Source: Butyrivibrio fibrisolvens 16/4 (GTDB lineage: Bacteria; Bacillota; Clostridia; Lachnospirales; Lachnospiraceae). Taken from it: a DNA stretch of 64,000 nt. Of this stretch, positions 55,269-64,000 are shown in pieces. The stretch spans positions 1,745,906-1,809,905 of the forward strand of contig FP929036.1 in NCBI GenBank assembly GCA_000209815.1. Reading direction: 5' to 3'. The notes beneath the pieces are model-generated. The model ran no database searches and was not told where the DNA came from. It was given only the letters and a program-made list of their open reading frames with translations. How positions within the stretch are numbered: the first letter of the stretch is position 1; every line of letters starts with the position of its first letter. A program made the position numbers and the translations under genes.

Positions 55269-56850
55269 CTATGTATTAAGATTTGCAATTACTGCCTCTG
55301 CAACCTTTAATCCGTCCATAGCTGCAGATGTAATTCCGCCGGCAAATCCAGCACCTTCACCGCAAGGATAAAGCCCTGCGATATTAGACTGAAACTGCTC
55401 ATTTCTATTGATTCTCACAGGAGAAGAGGTTCTGCTTTCTACGCCTGAAAGAATCGCATCATACCTATCGAATCCCTTTATTTTAGTACCAAAATGCCCC
55501 ATGGCGTCAATAATAGATTGATTAATTTCCTGAGAAAATATCTCAGAAAGAAGGCCAAAGGCTGTTTTTCCTTTAGTTTCAGAAGAAAAATCTCCATATC
55601 CATTTGAAATACGTTTTTCCTTAAAATCTCCATATAACTGCTGTGGTATTTTACCACTGCAAAGAGAAAATGCTTTTGATTCTATTTGTCGCTGGAACTC
55701 AATACCTGATAGTGGATTTGACTTATCAAATTCCTTTGCCCCAACAGAAACTACAATAGCACTGTTGGCATTATGGCTATCACGCTTTGAATAGCTCATT
55801 CCGTTGACAACAAGGCGATTTTCTTCGGAGGAGGAATTAACTACAAAACCACCTGGGCACATGCAAAAAGAGTATACGCCTCTACCGTTATCAAGATTAT
55901 GAGCAAGCTTATATGCAGCAGGCTCAAGTCTTTTAAATTCTGGTCCATACATGGATTCAGAAATCATTACCTGCGGATGCTCGATTCTAAATCCTACTGC
56001 AAAATCCTTTGCCTCCATATCAAACCCAAGATCATAAAGAGTCTTGAAGGTATCCCTTGCACTATGACCAATGGCCAAAACGACAGAATTGCTATAGTAG
56101 CTTTCTTCCTTTGAAATAACGCCCTTTATGGCATCACCTTCAATAATGAAATCCTGAACCTGTGAATCAAAATGGAATTCTCCACCTAGACTTATAATTT
56201 CATTTCTCATATTGGAAATAACCTGCTTTAAAATATCGGTTCCGATATGAGGTTTATTATCATAAAGAATGTTTGAAGGAGCGCCAAATTTTACAAATGT
56301 CTCTAAAACAAACTGATTTCTTCCAAGCTTGTCATTAACTAATGTATTAAGCTTTCCATCTGAGAAAGTACCAGCACCCCCCTCTCCAAATTGTACATTT
56401 GAAGCAGTGTTTAATACTCCGGTCTCCCAGAATTCTAAAATATCTTTTGTTCTGTCCTCTACCTTTTTACCACGCTCAAAAATAATAGGAGCCATGTTGT
56501 TTAAGGCAAAGATGTAGGCAGCAAAAAGCCCAGCAGGACCTGCTCCTACAACAATAGGTCTAGAGGCAGAAGCATAATTTTTAGGTATTGAATATACCTT
56601 AGGTTTATACGTATTTACGTTATTATCCTTAGCACTCTTCTTTAGAATCTTTGCTTCTAAAGACTTATCAAGCTCCACAGCAACAGAATAAACAAAAACA
56701 AATTTGGCTTTTTCTGGCATCAATAGAACGTTTTAGAATGTGATAGCTTTTAATATCTTTTTCATTGATTCTAAGCTTTTTTGCTATAGCACTATTTAAT
56801 TGATTTTCTGATACCGAAACATCTAGCTTCAGTTGGTCAATTTTAATCAT
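55269..56850 (-). CDS. FAD-dependent oxidoreductase, COG2509 type (frameshifted)
   Basis: About 526 residues. The N-terminal small domain (MIKIDQLKLDVSVSENQL, KSYHILKRSIDARK) is followed by the FAD site PIVVGAGPAGLFAAYIFALN, then VQFGEGGAGTFSDGKLNT, FCMCPGGFVVNSSSE and YPCGEGAGFAGGITSAAMDG. The two pieces 56668-56850 and 55269-56723 join when one A is removed near 56705, the second insertion-type shift in the window. A conserved flavoprotein of unclear reaction, next to another flavoprotein gene. Confidence 0.88.
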
Positions 56851-58062
56851 TTACACCTCTTTAATAATGGCTTCAGCAACCTTTGATGCTGATGAATATG
56901 CCCATGTTAAATTGTACCCACCACAAATACCATCTACATCAAGAACCTCTCCTGTGAAGTATAGCCCCTTACAGTTTTTAGATTCCATAGTATCCAAATC
57001 AATGCTATCTAAATCAATTCCTCCAGCAGTAACCTGAGAGCTGTCGAAGCCCTTTGTCCCGTCTAAGGAAATAGAAAAATGTTTGAAGAAGTATACTAGA
57101 TTATCTATATCTTCATCATCAAGTTTTGATACTAAAGTATCTCCATAGATGCGAGCATAGCTTACCACGGTCTGTATTATCTTTTCGTTTGAAAGACCAT
57201 TTAAAACTGCCAAAATAGTAGCATTCTCATTATGCTTAAATCTTTTATGCAGCTCCTGGTTTAGCTCTTCATCAGACATAAAATATATAAAATCAACTGA
57301 TATGTCAGAAAGCCTTTTATCAAGCTCATCAAAACCTATATAACGGCTGATGCACATAACAGGATATCCCGAAATGCCATCCTTATTAAACTGAATTTCT
57401 CCCTCACAGCTGGCTTCCTTGTAGGTTACCTTACCAAGTGCCCTAACACCTGCCAAATCCTTAAGACAAATATCCTTTGAACAAACACCAACTAAAGCTG
57501 GTGCAAGCTTAGTAACCTTCATTTTGAATTTATTAGCCATCTTATATCCAAACTTTGATGAACCTAAGGTTGCAGCTGAAAGACCACCAGATGCTACGCA
57601 AACCTGCTTTGCATTAATAGTTGTGCGGTGGGTAGTAACAGTAAATAAATCGCCTTTTGTAATATCAGTAACGCGATTATCTAAAAGCACATCAATCCCA
57701 AGTGCATTTATCTCATTTTCAAGGGCATCTCTAACTGTCTTAGCTTGATTTGTAATTGGATAATAATAACCATCAAATTCACGCTCTATAACACCAAGCT
57801 CACGAAGGAATCCAATTAAATCAAGATGATTATCCTCTATAAAATCAAGAGAATGATTACTGTAATAATAGGCGCTTCCCATTCTACTGTTTGTGAAATT
57901 GCATCGACCATTTCCAGTAGATAAAATTCTTCTACCTACAACTCTGTTAAGCTCGGCTAAACAGACCAAAAGACCTGCCCTTGCAAGCTTAATTGCAAGA
58001 ACAAGTCCTGAGAACCCAGCGCCAACTATACAGACATCATAAATCTTTTCTTTGTTATCCAT
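56851..58062 (-). CDS. HI0933/YhiN-family flavoprotein
   Basis: 403 residues: the FAD-binding start YDVCIVGAGFSGLVLAIKLA, STGNGRCNFTNSRM (family signature), CVASGGLSAATLGSSKFGYKMA, QVTAGGIDLDSID and FTGEVLDVDGICGGYNLTWA. Members are called aminoacetone oxidase family or NAD(P)/FAD-dependent oxidoreductase; the substrate is unproven. It is adjacent to the COG2509 flavoprotein, which starts at its last base. Confidence 0.9.
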   Translation of the reverse strand: MDNKEKIYDVCIVGAGFSGLVLAIKLARAGLLVCLAELNRVVGRRILSTGNGRCNFTNSRMGSAYYYSNHSLDFIEDNHLDLIGFLRELGVIEREFDGYYYPITNQAKTVRDALENEINALGIDVLLDNRVTDITKGDLFTVTTHRTTINAKQVCVASGGLSAATLGSSKFGYKMANKFKMKVTKLAPALVGVCSKDICLKDLAGVRALGKVTYKEASCEGEIQFNKDGISGYPVMCISRYIGFDELDKRLSDISVDFIYFMSDEELNQELHKRFKHNENATILAVLNGLSNEKIIQTVVSYARIYGDTLVSKLDDEDIDNLVYFFKHFSISLDGTKGFDSSQVTAGGIDLDSIDLDTMESKNCKGLYFTGEVLDVDGICGGYNLTWAYSSASKVAEAIIKEV

Positions 58063-58066
58063 ATAA

Positions 58067-59744
58067 TTACCTCAATAAATGTAAGCCTATAGCAATACTA
58101 CAAAGCTTAGCTCCACCAGGGAATTTCATCAAAGTTTCCTCATCGATACCCTTAAATAAAAGCATCGAAACAAAGTAAACAATAACTCCAATTACAATAG
58201 AGAAAAAGCAAGCAATAAAGTTTGCCATGTTAGATGATGCACTGATAGAAATCAAACCATATAGTAATCTATAAATAAGATAAACGATAACTCCCATTAG
58301 TGCACTTGCTTCAAGTGGAGCAAGAAATACTTTTTAATATCAATTCTGGCACCTGAATATTTCAGTACAGCAGATTGATTGAGGAAGCACATAAGCAATG
58401 CATAAAACGCATTTGCGATAATTACTGCATAGATATGTAAATCGAATACCTCCATAAGTACAAGCAAAAACAGCACATGTGCAACCAATGCAATAAGTGC
58501 ATTTTTAACAGGAATATTCATCTTATCTAAGCCCTGTAATATACCGTTTGAAAGGGTGGACATAGAATAAAAATAATAGAACATCCACCAATCATCAGCA
58601 TAAGGCCAGAAGATTTTTCTGTATCATTAAATAAAAGCTGCATAATAGGAGAAGCAAGAACCATCATTCCAATACAGCAAGGGAATGCGATAACCATAAC
58701 AAAACGATTGGCCATATTAATCTGTTTTTAACTAGCTCTTTGTCTCCAGAATTAAAAGCTGCTGTAAGGCTTGGTACTGTTGATGCAGCCATTGCAGATG
58801 CAATAGCTAAAGGCACATTAATAAGAACCTTGTATTGGCCAGTAAATACACCCCAGCTTTCGCTGATAAGTGTTGCATCATGACCTTGTGCAAGGGCTAA
58901 ATTCTTATAAATTCCCTGATCAATAATTGAGCTGATATTGTAAACCGTTGTACTCAAAAGTACTGGTATTATAGTCAAAATTAAAGCGGACATAATGTCG
59001 CCATAGCTCTCTTCCGTTCTGTGCTTATCTTTTTAAGCATTTTCTTAAACACTTTTTGAAGGTAAAGAAAATAAACAGTACAAACAAAAGAGCAAACGCT
59101 GCACCGGTGGATGTACCTAGTGTACCTCCTGCAGCACCATATGCTGAAGCGTATCCTTTAATATTTCCAAGAACACCTCCAACCTTTTTTCCATAACTAA
59201 AAAGTATACCTGCAGCTACAACGGAAACTATAGCATTAACAATCTGCTCTCCAATTTGAGAAATGGCACTAGGAATCATTGTTCCCAATCCCTGGAAAAA
59301 GCCTCTGAATACGCCAAGAATCGCTACAACCAATAAAGTTGGAGCAAGTATTTTAAGGGCAATAGCTGCAAGTGGAGTTTTTAGCATGCTGCCTGTGAAA
59401 AATTCCGCCCCGAAGAATACAACCAGTGACGCTATACCACCTGTTGTAAACGCAAAAAGAAGGGCGCCGTGCAATACCTTGTTTGCGTCCCTTACGTGTC
59501 CTTTCGCCATCCTTGCAGAAACCAGCTTTGACACTGCAAGCGGTATACTGTAAGAAGATATAAGCAATATTATGTTATAAATTTCATAAGCGGTACCATA
59601 GTAGTCATTTCCCATTTTACCAATAATAGCCTTAAGTGGGACTCTATACATGAGTCCCACAATACGGCTTATTATTGATGCCATTGCAAGGATAGAACCT
59701 TGCATAAGAAATTTAGTATCGCTACGTCTATTTCTTGTAGTCAT
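58067..59744 (-). CDS. SpoVB/MurJ-like polysaccharide flippase (four frameshifts)
   Basis: A MATE/MOP-superfamily membrane protein of about 560 residues and fourteen helices, starting FLMQGSILAMASIISRIVGLMYRVPL. The frame breaks at about 59010, 58715, 58580 and 58300; each break is one missing base (A, T, T and T or G), and each junction then reads naturally (CLKKDKHRTEESYGDIMSAL; NRFNMANRF; IIFYSMSTLSNG; YFLAPLEASALMGV). It probably flips lipid-linked wall precursors or polysaccharide units. Four shifts in one gene could mean real decay, but the same error type throughout the window makes sequence error more likely. Confidence 0.8.
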
Positions 59745-59750
59745 AAAAAT

Positions 59751-60881
59751 TTATTTTGCCTTACTAAAATCGTTTTTATCTGCGTAGTAAACGTTCTCGT
59801 CTGAATAATCGTGCTGGCAAGCCTGAATCCATGTTGTACCAATATTTAACTTGATTTCCTCTCCTGTTGCCAAATCATAATAATGAGTAATATCGCTATC
59901 TCCGTCCTTAGACCAAACGATATCAATCATCTTACCATTAGAGATGTACTTACCTGTTCCTGTATTATATGACAATACATATCCTAAATACTCAGAGCCT
60001 TGGTAAATCCACCAAGCAACATCCTCGATAATGATATTCTTAGCAGTGAGCTGCTTTCCTGTAGTAGCATCAACCTGCTTCTGATTAAATTCATATCTGT
60101 AATAGAGGCCATCATCCTCATTGTAAATCCAATATGGCTTGTTTGTGTAATAGTACATCTGAACTGCCTGGCAATCTGTACCATTCTCAAGGGCATTACC
60201 TTTTTCAGCAAACTTGAAATGTGGCTCGTAGTTTGCTGGAAGGCTCATATCATATCCCATCTTTTCAAGACCAATATCGATACCTTCTGAATTTGTATAT
60301 AATGTATGCTCTGTTTTACCAGTTCTGAATGTAGCAGCACTACCCTTCTTACCCTCAAGCTTTAGAGCGTTAAGATTTTCTACAAGGCCACCATCGATAA
60401 GCTCAAATGCAGCAGGGTTACCACCAGCGTGCATATAAACAGCATCGTACTCGCTAGCAAAATATACATAATATGGTCTAGAACTACGAACATTACCAAT
60501 CTGTTCAAGACCTGTATAATCATCAAAAATAGCCATCATACGTGTGATGCCACCCTCAACAACGCACTCGTAAATAACCTTGGCATTTCCAATACCATAC
60601 TGAGGTAAACATGCCTTTGTGTTCTCAATCATGACAGCAACGGGACGTTGTCTACCATATTTAGGGTCGACCCACTCACCACTAAGATAGCTTCGAACTC
60701 TACCATCTTCTGCGACCTGGTCCCAAAATGCAGCAGAGTCATCAAGTACCTCTACTTCCTCCTGTTCTGTAACCACAGCAGCATCATCCTCTGCCAGAGG
60801 GGCTTCATCCTTCTTACCACAACTTACAAATGATAAAGTCATTGTAAGAACGAGCATTGCGGATAATAACTTTCTCTTCAT
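59751..60881 (-). CDS. DUF3048 domain lipoprotein (YerB-like)
   Basis: 376 residues: signal peptide with lipobox LSFVSCGKK, an acidic stretch, then the DUF3048 N-terminal domain (RPVAVMIENTKACLPQYGIG, VYECVVEGGITRMMAIF, IGNVRSSRPYYVYFASEYDA) and C-terminal domain (WWIYQGSEYLGY, IQACQHDY). A cell-surface protein of unknown function in Firmicutes. It lies between the flippase and ybeY. Confidence 0.9.
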   Translation of the reverse strand: MKRKLLSAMLVLTMTLSFVSCGKKDEAPLAEDDAAVVTEQEEVEVLDDSAAFWDQVAEDGRVRSYLSGEWVDPKYGRQRPVAVMIENTKACLPQYGIGNAKVIYECVVEGGITRMMAIFDDYTGLEQIGNVRSSRPYYVYFASEYDAVYMHAGGNPAAFELIDGGLVENLNALKLEGKKGSAATFRTGKTEHTLYTNSEGIDIGLEKMGYDMSLPANYEPHFKFAEKGNALENGTDCQAVQMYYYTNKPYWIYNEDDGLYYRYEFNQKQVDATTGKQLTAKNIIIEDVAWWIYQGSEYLGYVLSYNTGTGKYISNGKMIDIVWSKDGDSDITHYYDLATGEEIKLNIGTTWIQACQHDYSDENVYYADKNDFSKAK

Positions 60882-60900
60882 TGATTAGTCTCTCCTTTTC

Positions 60901-61398
60901 TTAGTCTCTGGAAATATTAAGTATATCTAATATTTCTCTTTGTTTTTGTTCCATAACAGAAGCGTCTGATTCTGTCATGTGGTCAAACCCAAATAAATGT
61001 AACATACTATGGGCTATAAGAAAAGCATACTCTCGGAGCACTGAATGTCCATATTCTTCTGCCTGTGACAGAATTCTAGGTACTGAAAGCACTATATCTC
61101 CAAGAATTACTTCCCCTGTCTCTGGATTAAATAAATCGTCATCATTTTCAATGTGATCAAACTTGCCAGGAGCTGGATAATCAATCATTGGAAACGACAA
61201 CACGTCGGTAGGAGCATCTATATTTCTAAACTCCTTATTTATGGCCTGAATGCCATCATTATCAGTAATTGTAATGCTGATTTCTGCTTCAAAAGGAAAT
61301 CCCAGGTGATCCATTGCTGTATTAACAACATCTTTTGCCACCTTTTCATAGTCAAAATCAAAGTCAAAATCGCATTCACTTTCAATAAAAATTGTCAT
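60901..61398 (-). CDS. ybeY: Endoribonuclease YbeY
   Basis: 165 residues with the zinc site HSMLHLFGFDHMTE (H-x3-H-x5-H) and NKEFRNIDAPTDVLSFPM. It takes part in 16S rRNA 3' end maturation and ribosome quality control. It overlaps the membrane HD-like gene upstream by four bases and follows the phoH group as in other Firmicutes. Confidence 0.93.
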   Translation of the reverse strand: MTIFIESECDFDFDFDYEKVAKDVVNTAMDHLGFPFEAEISITITDNDGIQAINKEFRNIDAPTDVLSFPMIDYPAPGKFDHIENDDDLFNPETGEVILGDIVLSVPRILSQAEEYGHSVLREYAFLIAHSMLHLFGFDHMTESDASVMEQKQREILDILNISRD

Positions 61399-62585
61399 GC
61401 TAAAATATCCTCATTAGCTAATATATTTCTAATAATTAAAAACTGGTTCATTGATAAACCTGAATTGTCATAAACACCTTTTTGCGATAATTCATTAATG
61501 GTCTGATATATAACCATGTTTTGATTCCAGGTACTGCTCATTGCATCTTTATCAAAAAGCTCTACCTTTGTAACAACAGAATCAACCATATGAACAATGG
61601 CAGATTCCTTAGAACTAGGCAAATATATAATGCCACCGTATTCTGCAAGAATCTGGGTGACATCATTAGGGAAACAATAATCATTAGCAAGCTTTAAAGC
61701 ATTGTCAATCATTGGTTCTCCCTCGATTTTGCCAAGCCTGTAATAAAATCCGCCGCAGGCTGCCAACTCAGAATTCGCATTTATGGCCTCAGCACATTTT
61801 CTTGATAAAATAGATACCCTACTAGCGTGCTGATATTCAATAAATGAAAATTTTCTAATATCCTGTACCAGGGTGTATTCCTGGCTTAAGAACTCCTCGT
61901 AGTTTGCTTTTTGTTCCTTGGTGACATACCTGAAATACAAAGGAACTATAGCAAGTGAAAATACAGAGGCTACACAGCCATCCACCAATCCAAAAACAGA
62001 ATTGATAGATTGAGTTCCAAAAACTAAAATAATAAAAAATAACTGATACTATGGTAGTTATGGCAAAAATAAGAACAAGAATATATAGTCTCTCCAGACC
62101 TTCTTTTACCTTTATTAACTGAGAAAAACATTACCAAATGCAACCAGTAGCACATAACACAATACAATAAAAATATTGTAATCCATACAGATGGATGTAA
62201 TAACTACAAGATAAAGGCTAAGCGCATTCGAAATACTATTATCAAATACTGTACTGCAAACAATTGGAAGTACTATAAACGGTGCAAAAAAATCTGGTGC
62301 AACCATAGCACAAAGGAAAGTAATAATCCATGTAAGTAAGAGAACAAAGGTTATTTTTCCATATGTAATGTAATTAAACTCTGGAAGCGCCCCTTCTAAT
62401 CTTTTCCTAATGAGAAGTAAAACAAACATAAAGAAGAAGCACGCATTAATTGCCATTATGCAAATAAATTTATCCATAAGTACCTGATTCATCAAACAGA
62501 GTACCGTATTTGCGATAATGAAAATCAGTGCCATTCCAACGGTATATCCTATCCTAATCGAAGAAAACCTATTGGTGTATTTCAT
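61395..62585 (-). CDS. PgpH/YqfF-like membrane protein with degenerate HD domain (two frameshifts)
   Basis: About 397 residues: seven or so membrane helices (RIGYTVGMALIFIIANTVLC onward) and a C-terminal HD-fold domain. One T missing near 62125 and one near 62040 restore a continuous frame (NVFSQLIKVKEGLERL; FFIILVFGTQSINSVFG). Compared with PgpH, the c-di-AMP phosphodiesterase, the large outside domain is absent and the YYHDIGK metal motif reads YYRLGK, losing the His-Asp pair. It keeps its place between phoH and ybeY, so it is the positional equivalent but probably cannot hydrolyse c-di-AMP in the usual way. Confidence 0.75.
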
Positions 62586-63585
62586 TATTCTGCCCTTTTA
62601 TTATTTTGTCCTTTTATTTTATTCTCTAGCTTTTTCTCGTGAGTTTCGTATGCATTAACTATCTTTTGTACAAGTGGATGTCTTACAACATCCTTTGAAT
62701 CAAGGGTACAAATCTTTATATCATCAATGTTTTTAAGAACCTTCATAGCATCATCGAGACCTGATTTTTGCCCAGTAGGCAAATCCTTCTGAGTCTGATC
62801 ACCGGTGATAACTGCTTTAGAACCAAAACCGATTCTTGTAAGGAACATTTTCATCTGTGCAGGTGTTGTATTCTGAGCCTCATCAAGAATTATGAAGGAA
62901 TTATCAAGTGTTCTACCACGCATATAAGCAAGTGGTGCAACCTCAATAAGCCCCTTTTCCATGTTTCTCTGAAATGCCTCGGCACCCATAATTTGATATA
63001 AGGCATCATACAAAGGACGAAGATAAGGATCAACCTTGCTCTGTAGATCTCCAGGCAAAAATCCAAGCTTCTCTCCTGCTTCTATTGCAGGACGAGTGAG
63101 AATGATTCTGGAAACCTCTTCATTCTTGAAGGCAGTAATAGCCTTTGCCATAGCAAGATATGTCTTTCCTGTACCTGCAGGACCAACACCAAATACAATC
63201 ATATTATTTGTGATGGCATCAACATATTTTTTCTGTCCTAATGTTTTTGGAGCAACAGGCTTTCCTGTGGTGGTGTGACATATAATCTCGCCTCTGGCTT
63301 CAGAAACATCATGACTTTCTATTTTTCTTTTTCAATTGACATAACGTAATTTACATCCTGTGCTGTAATAATATTTCCTTTTTCTGAAAGAGCCAAAAGC
63401 TCGTCGATGATAATCTTTCCATGTTCAACTCTGTCTTTATCACCTATAAGCTTTATGGCATCATCTCTAAGAATAAAGGAGATATTCATCCCATTTTCAA
63501 TAGACTTAATATTTCTATCAAACTGACCAAAAATATTATCAATATGATCAGAGGGAATACTGATATTTAAAGTAAATTCATCCAT
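62585..63585 (-). CDS. phoH: PhoH-like ATPase (frameshifted)
   Basis: About 334 residues: an N-terminal KH-like region ([19 protein letters not shown] near residues 30-45) and the P-loop ATPase [20 protein letters not shown] with Walker [21 protein letters not shown]. The frame closes at 63319; one A missing near 63322 restores [20 protein letters not shown] and a single protein. ATG 63585 follows the upstream stop by one base. A nucleotide-binding protein linked to RNA metabolism, in the classic phoH-yqfF-ybeY order. Confidence 0.9.
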
Positions 63586-63586
63586 A

Positions 63587-64000
63587 CTATTCAACAATAT
63601 CTATAATCAAATCCATGTGGTCACATTTCTCAGCAGAAATAACTGTAGCATTTCTAATCATTTCTTCAGCGTGAGCAGCCTTCTTCATATCATTAGCGTG
63701 AATATAGCAAAGAGGCTCACCCTTTTTAATGGTATCTCCAACCTTTTTATTTAATACGATACCAACAGCCATATCGATAACATCATCGAAGGTCTCTCTT
63801 CCGCCGCCTAACGACATAGAAGCAAGGCCAATTGCCTCAGCCTTAATAGCGTGAACATATCCATCTGTCTCAGCATTTACTGGAATGATATGTGCAGCCG
63901 GCTTAAACTTCTTGATGTCCTTTGCGTAGGATGCATCGCCGCCCTGAGCCTGAATAAATTCAACAAACTTTTCGAAAGCCTTTCCAGAAGCAACTGCCTC
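63587..64000 (-). CDS. Pyrimidine-nucleoside phosphorylase, C-terminal part (cut by window edge)
   Basis: The last 137 residues of a pyrimidine-nucleoside (thymidine/uridine) phosphorylase: FVEFIQAQGGDASYAKDIKK, ASMSLGGGRETFDDVIDMAV and the lipoyl-like C-terminal domain VLNKKVGDTIKKGEPLCYIH. The enzyme splits uridine or thymidine with phosphate to base and (deoxy)ribose 1-phosphate. The catalytic N-terminal part lies beyond the window. It is followed after one base by phoH. Confidence 0.87.
   Translation of the reverse strand, partial: EAVASGKAFEKFVEFIQAQGGDASYAKDIKKFKPAAHIIPVNAETDGYVHAIKAEAIGLASMSLGGGRETFDDVIDMAVGIVLNKKVGDTIKKGEPLCYIHANDMKKAAHAEEMIRNATVISAEKCDHMDLIIDIVE

Noticed and set aside
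58067-59744. Flippase gene as a true pseudogene
   Set aside because: It has four breaks, but each is a single missing base with natural protein sequence on both sides, and the same error type affects essential genes throughout the window.
1-64000. CRISPR array, tRNA, rRNA or prophage structural genes
   Set aside because: No regularly spaced repeats, cloverleaf sequences, rRNA segments or phage head/tail proteins were recognised on either strand.

Overview
The window looks like chromosomal DNA of an AT-rich anaerobic Firmicute of the family Lachnospiraceae, most probably close to Butyrivibrio/Pseudobutyrivibrio. This is inferred from gene content (mreBCD-pbp2-minC-rodA-mgsA block, DUF3048 lipoprotein, HI0933-type flavoprotein, secreted multi-module GH16 glucanase, rhamnosidase/NagZ-like sugar locus) and from strong GGAGG ribosome binding sites; no rRNA or tRNA is present to fix the taxonomy. 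About 34 genes or gene fragments carry a single-base frameshift, nearly always one base missing from a mononucleotide run, and each is restored to a normal family protein by one base. I read these as sequence or assembly errors and annotate the genes as whole, giving the shift position.

Layout. 1-2.2 kb: SOS-type Y-family polymerase plus YolD-like partner under a LexA box. 2.3-6.1 kb: secreted, membrane-anchored GH16 glucanase with carbohydrate-binding modules. 6.2-8.1 kb: DUF134 regulator, His-rich NifX-like protein and a two-gene ChrA transporter. 8.2-13.4 kb: small accessory genes (GNAT, VOC, DeoR, HAD, NUDIX, HD, EamA, two tiny ORFs under a metal-regulator-like operator, a membrane protein). 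13.4-23.3 kb: AraC regulator divergent from a seven-gene sugar operon (ABC ATPase, permease, binding lipoprotein, second permease, GH78-like, GH3 NagZ-like, beta-phosphoglucomutase). 23.3-27.3 kb: transglutaminase-like secreted protein, HAD phosphatase and small unknown genes. 27.2-30.2 kb: a module of Rrf2 regulator, cupin and two radical SAM proteins, lying between two perfect 78-bp direct repeats and carrying three copies of one operator. 30.3-33 kb: IS30 element, unknown membrane-protein genes and several interspersed repeats. 33-34.1 kb: XerS-like recombinase.

34-64 kb is a nearly unbroken minus-strand housekeeping block. Read in the direction of transcription: pyrimidine-nucleoside phosphorylase (cut by the edge), phoH, PgpH-like membrane protein, ybeY, DUF3048 lipoprotein, SpoVB/MurJ-like flippase, two flavoproteins, mutS, mutL, miaA, methionine gamma-lyase-like protein, mreB, mreC, mreD, mrdA, minC, rodA, mgsA, dacF, a P-loop protein, an HlyD-like protein, yggS, sepF, aroB, lspA, rluD. 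Most neighbours overlap or touch, and the only clear terminators are after the P-loop gene and after sepF. The cell-shape and septation genes (mreBCD, PBP2, RodA, MinC, SepF) therefore sit with mismatch repair and RNA-modification genes.

The most unusual parts are the repeat-flanked Rrf2/cupin/radical SAM module, a promoter/leader element found in three copies upstream of unrelated genes, and the repeat-dense zone around the IS30 element.
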